Assembly (NCBI GenBank): GCA_945897555.1
Contig: CAMDGF010000001.1
Coordinates: 118,866 to 182,865 of the forward strand
Direction: 5' to 3'
From: Klebsiella pneumoniae
GTDB lineage: Bacteria; Pseudomonadota; Gammaproteobacteria; Burkholderiales; UBA3065
DNA length: 64,000 bases
This document shows, one piece after another, positions 40,847-52,205 of this stretch. Each line of letters opens with the position of its first letter. The stretch's first letter is position 1. The notes under the pieces were generated by a model. The model saw only the letters and a program-made list of their open reading frames with translations, made no database searches and had not been told where the DNA came from. Made by a program: the position numbers and the translations under genes.

Positions 40847-41305
40847 TCAGCGCAGACCGCGCAGCAGCACTGCCATCTCCACTGCCGCACCGGCGGCTTC
40901 GCCACCCTTGCTGTGCAGGCGGGCCTCGGCCTGAGCATCGGTATCGACCGTGAGGATGCCGTTGGCCACCGGGATGCCAGTCTGCATCTGCACCTGAAGG
41001 ACACCCGCAGCGGAAGTATCGGACACCACCTCGAAGTGGTAGGTCTCGCCACGGATCACTGCACCCAAAGCCACCAAGGCATCGATGCGGGCACTCTGCG
41101 CGAGGGTGAGCAGGGCCACCGGCACCTCCAAGGCGCCAGGCACGCGCACTTCGGTGATGTCATCGGCCGCGACACCGAGGGCGAGCAGGCGCTGGCGGCA
41201 GTCGGCGAGCAGAGCGCTGCAGACCGCGTCGTTAAAACGGCTGCAGACGATGCCGACGCGCAAACCACGGCCATCGGGGGCGAGTTGCGGGGCAGATGCG
41301 CTCAT
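40847..41305 (-). CDS. ribH: 6,7-dimethyl-8-ribityllumazine synthase
   Basis: GIVCSRFNDAV, VPGALEVPVAL, GAVIRGETYHFEVVSD. Confidence 0.97.
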   Translation of the reverse strand: MSASAPQLAPDGRGLRVGIVCSRFNDAVCSALLADCRQRLLALGVAADDITEVRVPGALEVPVALLTLAQSARIDALVALGAVIRGETYHFEVVSDTSAAGVLQVQMQTGIPVANGILTVDTDAQAEARLHSKGGEAAGAAVEMAVLLRGLR

Positions 41306-41335
41306 CGGAACATGGCAGGCGGTGGGGCAGCGCGC

Positions 41336-42523
41336 TCAGGACGCGGCGCGCTGGCCGGAGGCAGAACAGAGGTCAGAGGGTGCCACAAAACCGGCCACCT
41401 CGAGACCAAAACCGGCCATCGAAGGGATCTTGCGTGGTTGCGCCATGAGTCGCATGCGGCGCACACCGAGGTCAGCAAGGATCTGTGCGCCGATGCCGTA
41501 GTTGCGCAGATCGAACTTGACCGGCTCGGCTGGCTCCAGCGACGACTCGATGCGCTGCAGCAAGCTGGCGCTGCCATCTGGGCGGCGCAGCAGCACCGCC
41601 ACACCGCGACCGGCAGCCGCGATGTGAGCCAGCGCCTGCGGCAGGCTCCAGGAGTGGCCACCGCCCTCGGCATCGAGCAGGTCGACCACCGAAAGCGGCT
41701 CGTGTACACGCACCAGCACCGGGTCGTCGGGGCCCCAGCTGCCAGCCACCAGCGCGAGATGCACGGTGGCGCTGCGCGTCTCCCTGAAAGCATGCAAGGT
41801 GAAGGCGCCCCACGGCGTCTGCACCTCGCGGCGGGCAGCCGCCACCACCAACCGCTCGGTGTGTGCGCGATAGCGGATGAGGTCGGCGATGGCGCCGATC
41901 TTGAGGCCGTGCGTCTGCGCAAAGGGCACCAGGTCGGGCAGACGCGCCATGGTGCCGTCGTCTTTGAGGATCTCGCAGATGACCGATGCCGGTTCGCAGC
42001 CAGCGAGCATGGCCAGATCGCAGCCGGCCTCGGTGTGGCCGGCACGCACCAGCACGCCCCCCGGCTTGGCGATCAGCGGAAAGATGTGGCCGGGCTGCAC
42101 CAGGTCTTCGGGGCGGGCGTCCTTGCGCACCGCCGCCATCACGGTGGTGGCGCGGTCCTGCGCGGAGATGCCAGTGGTCACACCTTGCGCCGCCTCGATG
42201 CTCACCGTGAAAGCCGTCTGCAGCGGCGCGCGGTTGTCGCGCACCATGGGCTTGAGGCCGAGCTGCTCGGCGCGCTGCGGCGTGATGGTGAGGCAGATGA
42301 GGCCGCGGCCGAAGCGCGCCATGAAGTTGATGGCCTCAGGCGTCACGTGCTCGGCGGCCATGACAAGATCACCCTCGTTCTCGCGGTCGGCCTCGTCGAC
42401 CAGCACCACCATCTTGCCGGCGGCGATGTCGGCGATGATCTCTTCGACGGGCGAGAGGCGGATGTCGGGGTCGTGGATCATGGCGGGTGCGGTGGCGTAG
42501 GCGGTGGATGATGCCTCAAGCAT
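41336..42523 (-). CDS. ribBA: 3,4-dihydroxy-2-butanone-4-phosphate synthase with GTP cyclohydrolase II-like domain
   Basis: VLVDEADRENEGDLVMAAEHVTPEAINFMARFGRGLICL, RAGHTEAGCDLA; C-terminal KFDLRNYGIGAQILADLGVRRMRLM. Confidence 0.94.
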   Translation of the reverse strand: MLEASSTAYATAPAMIHDPDIRLSPVEEIIADIAAGKMVVLVDEADRENEGDLVMAAEHVTPEAINFMARFGRGLICLTITPQRAEQLGLKPMVRDNRAPLQTAFTVSIEAAQGVTTGISAQDRATTVMAAVRKDARPEDLVQPGHIFPLIAKPGGVLVRAGHTEAGCDLAMLAGCEPASVICEILKDDGTMARLPDLVPFAQTHGLKIGAIADLIRYRAHTERLVVAAARREVQTPWGAFTLHAFRETRSATVHLALVAGSWGPDDPVLVRVHEPLSVVDLLDAEGGGHSWSLPQALAHIAAAGRGVAVLLRRPDGSASLLQRIESSLEPAEPVKFDLRNYGIGAQILADLGVRRMRLMAQPRKIPSMAGFGLEVAGFVAPSDLCSASGQRAAS

Positions 42524-43175
42524 GACCGGCAGTCTCATTGAAACGCGCGGCATAACGCGCCAGCAGGTCGACCTCCAGATTGACCCGCGCGCCCGGCACC
42601 AGCCCGCCGAGGGTGGTCACCGCCAGCGTGTGCGGGATGAGATTGACCTGGAACGCGCCATGCCCCGCGGGCAGCGCAGCCAAGACCGGATCGTCGGCCA
42701 CCGGCGCGTCGGCCACTCGGTTCACCGTAAGGCTGACGCCCTGCACGGCCACCGAGCCCTTCTGCGCCACATAGCGCGCCAGCGCATGCGGCATGGCTAT
42801 GGTGAGGCGGCGGTTGTCGCCGAGTGGCTCAAAGCCGAGCACCGCGCCGGTGCCATCGACATGGCCGGTGACGAGATGACCGCCGAGACGGTCGGCCAGA
42901 CGCAGCGACTTCTCCAGATTGACCGGCCCGGGCTCGCCCAGACCCACGGTACAGCGCAGGCTCTCGGCGGAAACGTCGAACGCGAGGGTGCCGCCGTCGA
43001 GCGCGACCACGGTGAGGCAACAGCCGTTGACGGCGATGCTGTCGCCCAGCGCGACATCGGCGAGGTCGAGGGTGGCGGTGGCGGGCGAACCCGGCTGGAC
43101 GCGCAGCCGCAGGCCACCCGCTGTGGGCTGTATCTCGACGATGCGGCCTACGGCCGCCACCATGCCGCTAAACAC
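42516..43175 (-). CDS. ribE: Riboflavin synthase (alpha)
   Basis: VFSGMVAAVGRIV (GTG start), NGCCLTVVAL, GHLVTGHVDGTG. Confidence 0.94.
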   Translation of the reverse strand: MFSGMVAAVGRIVEIQPTAGGLRLRVQPGSPATATLDLADVALGDSIAVNGCCLTVVALDGGTLAFDVSAESLRCTVGLGEPGPVNLEKSLRLADRLGGHLVTGHVDGTGAVLGFEPLGDNRRLTIAMPHALARYVAQKGSVAVQGVSLTVNRVADAPVADDPVLAALPAGHGAFQVNLIPHTLAVTTLGGLVPGARVNLEVDLLARYAARFNETAGHA

Positions 43176-44277
43176 GGGGCGCCTCGCGCGGGTGCAAGGT
43201 GACGCGCAGATCGGGGCCGAGCATGCGGACGTCGGCAATGACAAAGCCGGGTGCGTGCTCCATGGTCTCCAGCGCAGGCAGGGCGAACATGCCGCGGCCG
43301 CTGCTGCCCATGACCCTCGCGTTGAGATAGACGATGAGCTCGTCGACCAGCCCCTTGCCGATGAGCGCCCCGTTGAGGTTCTGCCCGGCCTCTACCAGCA
43401 CTTCGTTAAGGCCGCGCTCGCCCAGCGACTTGAGCAGACGCGACAGATCCACGCGGCCGCGCGCGGTGTTGAGCTGCAGCACCTCGGCACCGGCCGCCCG
43501 CACTGCCTCGATGCGGTCGTCGTCGCTGCTGGCAGTGGCCACCAACACGCCACCCGGCTCGCGCAGCGTGGCGGCGTGGGTGGGAAAGGCGAGGTTGTTG
43601 TCCACCACCACGCGCAGCGGCTGCCGCTCGGTGTCGACGTGGCGCACGTTGAGCAGCGGGTCATCGGCCAGCAGGGTGCCGATGCCGGTCATCACCGCAC
43701 AGGCCTGCGCACGCAGGCGATGTACATCGGTGCGGGCCGGCTTGCCGGTGATCCAGCGGCTGTCACCGTCGGCCAACGCGGTTCGGCCGTCGAGTGTGGC
43801 CGCGACCTTGAGTCGCAGCCACGGCCGGCCGCGCGTCATGCGCGAGATGAAGCCGCGGTTGAGCGCCGCAGCGGCCTCGGCCATGAGGCCCGCGCGCACA
43901 CCGACACCCGCCGCCTGCAGGGCCGCAGCTCCGCCGCCAGCCACTTCCGGATTGGGATCGGGCATGGCGTAGACCACCTCGGCGATGCCCGCGGCGATGA
44001 GCGCATCGGTGCAGGGCGGGGTGCGGCCAGTGTGGCTACAAGGCTCGAGAGTGACGTAGGCCGTGGCGCCGCGCACCGGCACGGTAGAGGCTGCGATGGC
44101 CGCGACCTCGGCATGCGGTCCACCGGCCCGCACGTGCCAGCCCTCACCCACCACCTCGCCGCCCTTGACCAGCACGCAGCCCACCCGTGGGTTGGGGGTG
44201 GTGGTGAACAGCCCGCGGGCAGCCAGACGCAGTGCCTGCGCCATGTACCTGTGGTCGTCTCGGGTCCAGTCGGTCAT
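43168..44277 (-). CDS. ribD: Bifunctional diaminohydroxyphosphoribosylaminopyrimidine deaminase / reductase
   Basis: TTPNPRVGCVLV, HAEVAAI, YVTLEPCSHTGRTPPCTDALI, SRWITGKPARTDVHRLRA. Confidence 0.97.
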   Translation of the reverse strand: MTDWTRDDHRYMAQALRLAARGLFTTTPNPRVGCVLVKGGEVVGEGWHVRAGGPHAEVAAIAASTVPVRGATAYVTLEPCSHTGRTPPCTDALIAAGIAEVVYAMPDPNPEVAGGGAAALQAAGVGVRAGLMAEAAAALNRGFISRMTRGRPWLRLKVAATLDGRTALADGDSRWITGKPARTDVHRLRAQACAVMTGIGTLLADDPLLNVRHVDTERQPLRVVVDNNLAFPTHAATLREPGGVLVATASSDDDRIEAVRAAGAEVLQLNTARGRVDLSRLLKSLGERGLNEVLVEAGQNLNGALIGKGLVDELIVYLNARVMGSSGRGMFALPALETMEHAPGFVIADVRMLGPDLRVTLHPREAPRV

Positions 44278-44289
44278 CTGCTGCCTGAA

Positions 44290-44733
44290 TTAAAGGTCTT
44301 CGATCACCTGACGGAAATCGTTGACATCCTTGAAACTGCGATAGACCGACGCAAACCGCACGTAAGCCACCTTGTCGAGCCGGTGCAGCGCCGACATCAC
44401 CCTCTCGCCGATGTCGCGCGAAGCGATCTCGCGCTCGCCCGACGCCAGCAGTTGCTGCACCACACCAGCGATGGCGGCGTCCACCTGCTCAGCCGGCACC
44501 GGCCGCTTGTGCAGAGCACGAGCAAAGGCGGTGCGCAGCTTGTCGCGATCGAACTCCTGTCGCTGGCCATTGCCCTTGACCACTTGCGGCAGGCGCAGTT
44601 CGCTGCTCTCGACCGTGCTGAAGCGACGGTCGCAGGTCACGCAACGGCGGCGGCGACGGATGCTGCTGCCATCGTCGCTGGCACGCGAGTCGACCACCTG
44701 CGTATCGGACTCGCCGCAGAAAGGGCATCTCAT
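44290..44733 (-). CDS. nrdR: Transcriptional repressor NrdR
   Basis: [42 protein letters not shown]. Confidence 0.98.
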   Translation of the reverse strand: MRCPFCGESDTQVVDSRASDDGSSIRRRRRCVTCDRRFSTVESSELRLPQVVKGNGQRQEFDRDKLRTAFARALHKRPVPAEQVDAAIAGVVQQLLASGEREIASRDIGERVMSALHRLDKVAYVRFASVYRSFKDVNDFRQVIEDL

Positions 44734-44838
44734 GGGGCGTTATGAGCCGGTGCCGGGCCGGCCGTGAAGGTCTCGGTCACAGCGCCATGATACCCCTGCG
44801 CGGTCGCACGACACCGGCCAGACCGGCGAAGGTGCCAC

Positions 44839-45699
44839 CTAGGCCAGCGCGATGAGCCCTACCCCGGCGACCATCACCGCGCCCGCCAACAGATTGCGCC
44901 GCAGGTTAGGCTCGCTCAGCCACAGCGCGCCCAGCACGATGCCCCAGAGCAGGCTGGTGCGCTTGACCGCAAGCATATAGGCCGTCTCCACACCGACCAG
45001 CGCCACAAAGTGGGTGAGGATCATCAGCCCCATCCAACCGGTGCTGGCCCACAACCAACGGTTGCGCCACGGCAGGCTGCGCAGCACCTGTCCGCGCCGA
45101 TCCAGCGCCAGCAATGCGGTGACCCCGACCAGCGAGAAGTAGAGCGCGCCGAGGAACATCGGCGGCAGCTGCGCCAGCGGCGCACGGCTGAAGACGCCGG
45201 TGAAGGCGTAGATGCTGGCAGCAGTGAGCATGAGCCGGGCCGACGGCTGGCGCAGCGGCGCGGTGAGGGGGCGGTGCCAGCCATCGCGCAATTCGCCGAT
45301 GTTGAGCAGCCAGGCGCCACCGAACACCAGCAGGATGCCGGCAAGCCCGAGCCCGGTCACCGACTCGCCGAGGATCGGCCCACCGATAGCGGCCACCAGC
45401 ACCGGCGTGAAGGCGTGATACGGCAATGACTGCGAGAGATCGGCGCCTTGGATGGAGCGCAGATAGAAGCCGATGGCGATGACCTCGAGGATGGCCGAAG
45501 GCAGCAGCCACGCCCAGGTGCTGGGTGGCACCTCAGCCGGCCAAGTGGCCGCCACAAGCGGCAGCAGAAACACCAATGGCAGGCAGCAGCGGGCCACCGA
45601 GAGTTGCCGCGGCGTGAGATGGCGCAGGCCCCGCTTGGTGCTGGCGTCGGCCATGGCCATGCCAAAGGCGCAGGCCAATGCCCAGCCGAGCCAGCTCAT
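44839..45699 (-). CDS. EamA/DMT-family transporter
   Basis: About 10 hydrophobic segments; two EamA-like halves. Confidence 0.85.
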   Translation of the reverse strand: MSWLGWALACAFGMAMADASTKRGLRHLTPRQLSVARCCLPLVFLLPLVAATWPAEVPPSTWAWLLPSAILEVIAIGFYLRSIQGADLSQSLPYHAFTPVLVAAIGGPILGESVTGLGLAGILLVFGGAWLLNIGELRDGWHRPLTAPLRQPSARLMLTAASIYAFTGVFSRAPLAQLPPMFLGALYFSLVGVTALLALDRRGQVLRSLPWRNRWLWASTGWMGLMILTHFVALVGVETAYMLAVKRTSLLWGIVLGALWLSEPNLRRNLLAGAVMVAGVGLIALA

Positions 45700-45753
45700 C
45701 GCAGCCGCCCGCCCATGCCGCCCCCGCGGATGCCGGCAGCTACCGTCGGCAGG

Positions 45754-46284
45754 CTACTGGGCGGCAGCGCGAGCGATGCCGGAAAGGATCTCCTCGCGTG
45801 CCGCCTTGGGGCCCTTCCAGCCCTTGACCTTGACCCACTTGCCAGCCTCGAGGTCCTTGTAGTGCTCGAAGAAATGCTTGATCTGCAGCAGACGCTCGGG
45901 CTGCAGGTCTTCGGGCTTCTTCCAGTGCTTGTAGAAGGGCAGGATCTTGTCGATGGGCACGGCGAGCAACTTGGCGTCGCCGCCGGCCTCGTCCTCCATC
46001 TCCAACAAGCCCAGTGCGCGGCACTGCACAACGGCCCCGGCGTGCACCGGGAAAGGCGTGACAACCAGCACGTCGACCGGATCACCGTCGTCGGAGATGG
46101 TGCCCGGGATGTAGCCGTAGTTACACGGGTAGTGCATCGAGGTCATCATGAAGCGGTCGACAAACAAGGCGCCGGTGTCCTTGTCTACCTCGTACTTGAT
46201 GGGGTCGGAGTGGGCCGGGATCTCGATGATGACGTTGAACTCGTCCGGGGCATTGTCGCCCGGCATGACGTTGTACAGGGCCAC
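45754..46284 (-). CDS. ppa: Inorganic diphosphatase
   Basis: [59 protein letters not shown]. Confidence 0.97.
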   Translation of the reverse strand: MALYNVMPGDNAPDEFNVIIEIPAHSDPIKYEVDKDTGALFVDRFMMTSMHYPCNYGYIPGTISDDGDPVDVLVVTPFPVHAGAVVQCRALGLLEMEDEAGGDAKLLAVPIDKILPFYKHWKKPEDLQPERLLQIKHFFEHYKDLEAGKWVKVKGWKGPKAAREEILSGIARAAAQ

Positions 46285-46510
46285 TGTCGGGCCTCCTTGC
46301 TCTGGTCTGGGTCAGTTGCAGATTTTACGGCAAGGGGCTTTTTTTTGCCGCTATGCAGCATGGACAAATTCCAAAAATCCCGCCCCGAAGCGTTGCTAGA
46401 CAGGCTCCAGAGGGCCGATACTGCACGCCGACCGCAGCGGGGTTTCGCCCTCCACAGAGCGGTCGCACTGACATGACAACCATCACGAACCACGTCTGAA
46501 GGAGTTGACA

Positions 46511-48535
<2,025 letters not shown>

Positions 48536-48564
48536 GGCTTGAGCGCCCGGGGCCATGCTCCGGA

Positions 48565-48593
48565 CAAAAAGGCCCGGGAGACCGGGCTTTTTT
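48565..48593 (+). terminator. Rho-independent terminator after hppA
   Basis: AAAAAGGCCCGG-GAGA-CCGGGCTTTTTT. Confidence 0.85.
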
Positions 48594-48634
48594 GTTGGCT
48601 CGCCCCGGACTGGCCGGGTCAGGGATACGCCGTC

Positions 48635-49267
48635 TCAGACCGCCGGCACCACACAGTTCACGCCGGTGCCACGCAAGCCGCAGTAACCTGCCGGATTCTT
48701 GTCTAAATACTGCTGGTGGTCCGGCTCGGCATACCAGAACGGGGGCGCCTCGCGGATCTCGCTGGTGATGGCGCCGCGCCCCGCAGCCCTCAGCGCTGCC
48801 TCGTAGGCCACGGCAATTGCGCGCGCCTGAGCCAACTGCTCAGGCGCGGTGGTGTAGATGGCGGAACGGTACTGGGTGCCGGAGTCATTGCCCTGACGCA
48901 TGCCCTGGGTCGGGTCGTGCGACTCAAAGAAAACGCGCAGCAGGTCCACGTAGGAGATGAGTGCCGGATCGAAGACCACGCGCACCACCTCGGTGTGTCC
49001 GGTCAGGCCGCTACACACCTCAGGGTAGGTCGGGTTGGGCGTATAGCCGCCGGCGTAGCCCACTGCGGTGGTCCAGACCCCTGGCTGCTGCCAGAAACGG
49101 CGCTCGGCGCCCCAGAAGCAGCCCATACCGAACACCGCCTCCTGCAGGCCGGCCGGCCAAGGCGGCTGCAGCGGGTGGCCAGTGACCGCGTGGTGGGCCG
49201 GCACCGGCATCGGCGTGCTGCGACCCGGCAAGGACTCGGCGGCGCTGACCATGCGCGAGAGGCCCAT
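48635..49267 (-). CDS. msrA: Peptide-methionine (S)-S-oxide reductase
   Basis: [53 protein letters not shown]. Confidence 0.97.
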   Translation of the reverse strand: MGLSRMVSAAESLPGRSTPMPVPAHHAVTGHPLQPPWPAGLQEAVFGMGCFWGAERRFWQQPGVWTTAVGYAGGYTPNPTYPEVCSGLTGHTEVVRVVFDPALISYVDLLRVFFESHDPTQGMRQGNDSGTQYRSAIYTTAPEQLAQARAIAVAYEAALRAAGRGAITSEIREAPPFWYAEPDHQQYLDKNPAGYCGLRGTGVNCVVPAV

Positions 49268-49572
49268 CAGTAGTCTTCCTCTTCCTCGTCGTCGTCCTCT
49301 TCCTCTTCTTCGTCCTCCACCAGGCTGCTGGCATCGCCGCGGACGCTGATGTGCAACATGTCGCCGTCGTTGCCGACCAGTTCGTATTCGATGTCTTCGA
49401 GGCCATTGCTGTCGATCAGCGCTTCGGAGAGCAACTCCATGATGCGGTCGCGATCGTTGTCGATGATGTCGTCGAGCTCGATGGCGATCACACCCTCCAC
49501 GAGGCCGTCGGCGTCCATTTGGCGACGAACCTGCGCAGCGGTGAGCGGGCGGGTCAGAAGGTCATAGTCCAT
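49267..49572 (-). CDS. Small hypothetical protein with polyacidic C-terminus
   Basis: 101 aa ending [20 protein letters not shown]; overlaps msrA start by 1 nt (TGATG). Confidence 0.75.
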   Translation of the reverse strand: MDYDLLTRPLTAAQVRRQMDADGLVEGVIAIELDDIIDNDRDRIMELLSEALIDSNGLEDIEYELVGNDGDMLHISVRGDASSLVEDEEEEEDDDEEEEDY

Positions 49573-49710
49573 GCGGGGTCTCCTTGGATGCTGCGGAACT
49601 TGACCGTCGGTGGGGGCTCAGAGTTCAGTGCGGATCACACGGCGAACGCCGGAAAAAACCGCTACCGGCTTGTGCGGATCGCCGAGCCGACCACCACCGA
49701 GGAGACCCTT

Positions 49711-50337
49711 ATGCCTGTTCTGCGCGCACTGGCGCTCGCCGCCCTGCCCCTTTCGCTGTTGTCTGCCAACGCGCCCGCTGTGGAGCCGGCCGAGAAGGTC
49801 GAGATGAGCTACTTCTACGATGTCGCCGTGTTCGAAGTCACCTTGCCCGGCGATTACACGCCCAAGCTGGCCGATTTTGGCAAGCCTTCGGTCAACCCCG
49901 GCGATGTCCACGCCAGCGTCGGCCCGACGCGCGTCGACAGCGGCCAGTACGCCGAGTTTGATGTGATGGCGCTGGCTAAGGACCTGAAAAAGAACGCCGG
50001 CCCCACTTACCCGCCACGCCTAGTGGCCAATGTAGCCATTCCCAAAGGGGATTCGCTGCGCTTCCCATGCGGCGTTGGCAGCAACGTAGACCTTGACTTC
50101 AAAGAGGCCGCCGACGCCGACGACAAGCCGGCCACCGTCGTGGCGCGGTATCAGACCATGTTCATCGCCGACCGCGAAGTGGCTGATCTGGGCCTCGGCC
50201 TCATCGGCAAGATGGAGCCGGCTGGCGAAGCCTCGTTCCGCTTTGTCACCCTCAGCGGCCAGACGGTGGGCATCACCATGCTGCGTCCCAGCCCTGAAGG
50301 CAAGCAGGAAGGCTGCATCCTTCTGATGCGGCCCTGA
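49711..50337 (+). CDS. Exported hypothetical protein
   Basis: N-terminal signal-like MPVLRALALAALPLSLLSANAPAVEP; no family recognised. Confidence 0.7.
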   Translation: MPVLRALALAALPLSLLSANAPAVEPAEKVEMSYFYDVAVFEVTLPGDYTPKLADFGKPSVNPGDVHASVGPTRVDSGQYAEFDVMALAKDLKKNAGPTYPPRLVANVAIPKGDSLRFPCGVGSNVDLDFKEAADADDKPATVVARYQTMFIADREVADLGLGLIGKMEPAGEASFRFVTLSGQTVGITMLRPSPEGKQEGCILLMRP

Positions 50338-50394
50338 CGGCCTCGAGCCCATCCCCAGCCGGGCGGCTCGGCTCAGAGCCGGCCTCCGGCACCT

Positions 50395-50421
50395 AGCGGA
50401 CTTGCACAGTCCGCTTTTTTT
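50395..50421 (+). terminator. Rho-independent terminator
   Basis: AGCGGACT-TGCAC-AGTCCGCT followed by a T-run. Confidence 0.88.
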
Positions 50422-50473
50422 GACGCTCTCTACGGCCGAGGGGCCTCACACCCCCGCTAGGGGACGCCCGCGC

Positions 50474-50640
50474 ATGGCCCAGCTGCTCCGCTCCATCTCG
50501 TTCAAGATCTTTGGCGTGGCCGTTGGCCTCTGGCTGGTCAATGTACACCACCAGCGCAGGTCATGATGAAGCGCTGCGAGATGCTCAGGCGCCGCCCGCC
50601 GGCCAGCTGGGACGGTGTCTGGATCCTCACCAGCAAATAG
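50474..50640 (+). pseudogene. Remnant of a cyclase-type gene: N-terminal and C-terminal fragments around an internal deletion
   Basis: MAQLLRSISFKIFGVAVGLWLVN... then, after a frame change, RCEMLRRRPPASWDGVWILTSK-stop, resembling the C-terminus of the intact cyclase at 19815-21098 (RCWSLLRDPPSHWDGAWQLASK). Confidence 0.6.
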
Positions 50641-50689
50641 TGGCGGCGTTGACCCTCGGATGGCGGCGACTTATAATTTCGGGCTCGCT

Positions 50690-50765
50690 TCCCCGATAGC
50701 TCAGTCGGTAGAGCAACGGACTGTTAATCCGTGTGTCCCTGGTTCGAGCCCAGGTCGGGGAGCCA
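50690..50765 (+). tRNA. tRNA-Asn (anticodon GTT)
   Basis: TCCCCGATAGCTCAGTCGGTAGAGCAACGGACTGTTAATCCGTGTGTCCCTGGTTCGAGCCCAGGTCGGGGAGCCA; complete cloverleaf with encoded CCA. Confidence 0.97.
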
Positions 50766-50782
50766 CTCAGACGCAAGCACGC

Positions 50783-50811
50783 AGCCCAACCAGCGATGGT
50801 TGGGCTTTTTG
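50783..50811 (+). terminator. Rho-independent terminator after tRNA-Asn
   Basis: AGCCCAACCA-GCGA-TGGTTGGGCT then T-run; perfect 10-bp stem (could also serve the convergent gene). Confidence 0.88.
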
Positions 50812-50904
50812 CTTTCTGCGCTACCGCCGCAGTTCGGCTCTGGCGAGCCCTGCAAGGGGCTCGCCAGAGCATCAAAGGCCACCGGCCTCGAAGCGTGCCC
50901 CGGT

Positions 50905-52188
50905 TCAGGTCGTGGCGACCCGCTGCACCCTGCTGGCGACACCCCGCTCCACCGGATTGCCGTCGGCATCCAGTCGCTTTACAGCCATGGAGAGCGGCGA
51001 GCCCACGCGCTTGGCCACCCCTTGGATCTGCTGCACCATGGTTTCGGAGAGCACCAGGCCGGCAGCAAGCAGCAGCACCCCCTTCTGGTTCCTCCAATCA
51101 CGCGCCAACACCATTTGGCTGCGCAGCTCGAAAGCGTCGAGCTCGAGCGAGTCCTCTTCTACTTGAGGCAACCGCGCCACCACACGCTCCAGCGCCTCGA
51201 CCACCGCACCGGGGAAGCGTCCCCCCACCTGCCTGCGCGTCTCGCCGATGGCGGCGCTCTGCGTACGCCGTTCCATGGTGCGCCGCCCCATCACCAGATC
51301 GAGGTAATGCTTGGTGGCACTCAGGATCGACGCGCCGACCGGCACCGCATCGCCGGTGAGGCCATCGGGAAAGCCCATGCCATCCACCCGCTCGTGCTGG
51401 TGGCGGATCAGCATGGAAGCGTTGGTCAGCTCTTCGATCGGCATGAGGATGATCTCGGCGTTGAGCGGATGCTGGCGGTACAGCTTGAACTCCTCGGCTG
51501 TCATGGCCGCTTGGGCCTTGTCGAGCAGGTCGTCAGGGAAACCGATCTTGCCGATCTCATGCATCAGCGCAGCGTGGTAGACGTCGCTCTGCACCTCCGC
51601 CGACAGGTTCATCTCGACGGCCACCTCGCGAGCGATGAACGCCGCGCGATGGCAGTAGCCCGCCAGACGGCCGTTGCGATGCTCAAGCACCGACGACAGC
51701 ATGCGGATGGACGCGTCGAAGTTGCTGCGGACCTTGCGCACCGCCTGCTGTAACTCGCCGTTGAGCCGCTGCAGCGCCTCATTGGCCTGCTCCAGCCGCT
51801 CGATGCTCACCAGCTTGAGGTGTGCACGCACCCGCGCGAACAGCACCGGCGGGCTCACCGGCTTGTAGATGTAGTCCACAGCGCCGGCCTCAAGCCCCTG
51901 CGTCTCGTTGACATCATCAGCGAGGGCGGTGACGAAGATCACCGGGATGCCCGCTGTGCGAGGGTCTTGCTTGAGCCGCCGACAGGCTCCGAAGCCGTCG
52001 AGGTTGGGCATCATCACGTCGCAAAGGATGAGATCGGGGAGGCGCTCGTTGGCGATCTCGATGGCCTGCTCACCATCCTTGGCGAACAGCAATCGATACT
52101 CGTCCTTGAGGATCTCGCGCAGGATGGCCAGGTTGGTGCTCTCGTCATCCACCAGCAGCAAGGTGGGCTTTTCGGCGGAAATAGACAT
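50905..52188 (-). CDS. Response regulator with degenerate HD-GYP-type output domain
   Basis: REC LLLVDDESTNLAI...LILCDVMMPNLDGF; output MHEIGKIGFPDDLLDK and RHQHERVDGMGFPDGLTGDAVP. Confidence 0.9.
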   Translation of the reverse strand: MSISAEKPTLLLVDDESTNLAILREILKDEYRLLFAKDGEQAIEIANERLPDLILCDVMMPNLDGFGACRRLKQDPRTAGIPVIFVTALADDVNETQGLEAGAVDYIYKPVSPPVLFARVRAHLKLVSIERLEQANEALQRLNGELQQAVRKVRSNFDASIRMLSSVLEHRNGRLAGYCHRAAFIAREVAVEMNLSAEVQSDVYHAALMHEIGKIGFPDDLLDKAQAAMTAEEFKLYRQHPLNAEIILMPIEELTNASMLIRHQHERVDGMGFPDGLTGDAVPVGASILSATKHYLDLVMGRRTMERRTQSAAIGETRRQVGGRFPGAVVEALERVVARLPQVEEDSLELDAFELRSQMVLARDWRNQKGVLLLAAGLVLSETMVQQIQGVAKRVGSPLSMAVKRLDADGNPVERGVASRVQRVATT

Positions 52189-52205
52189 GCTCTCGTGTAC
52201 CCCTC

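Noticed and set aside
40742-42511. 589-aa plus-strand ORF
   Set aside because: Antisense to nusB, ribH and ribBA; His/Arg/Gly-rich composition typical of spurious high-GC antisense frames.
42919-44745. 608-aa plus-strand ORF
   Set aside because: Antisense to riboflavin synthase, ribD and nrdR, all of which are clear conserved genes.
46328-46350. Hairpin CGGCAA-N11-TTGCCG between ppa and hppA
   Set aside because: Short stem with a large T-rich loop between divergent genes; not a convincing terminator or riboswitch.
50474-50563. Functional small membrane protein
   Set aside because: The hydrophobic start is followed by a stop after 29 codons, and the next frame carries a cyclase C-terminal signature, so a deletion relic is more likely.
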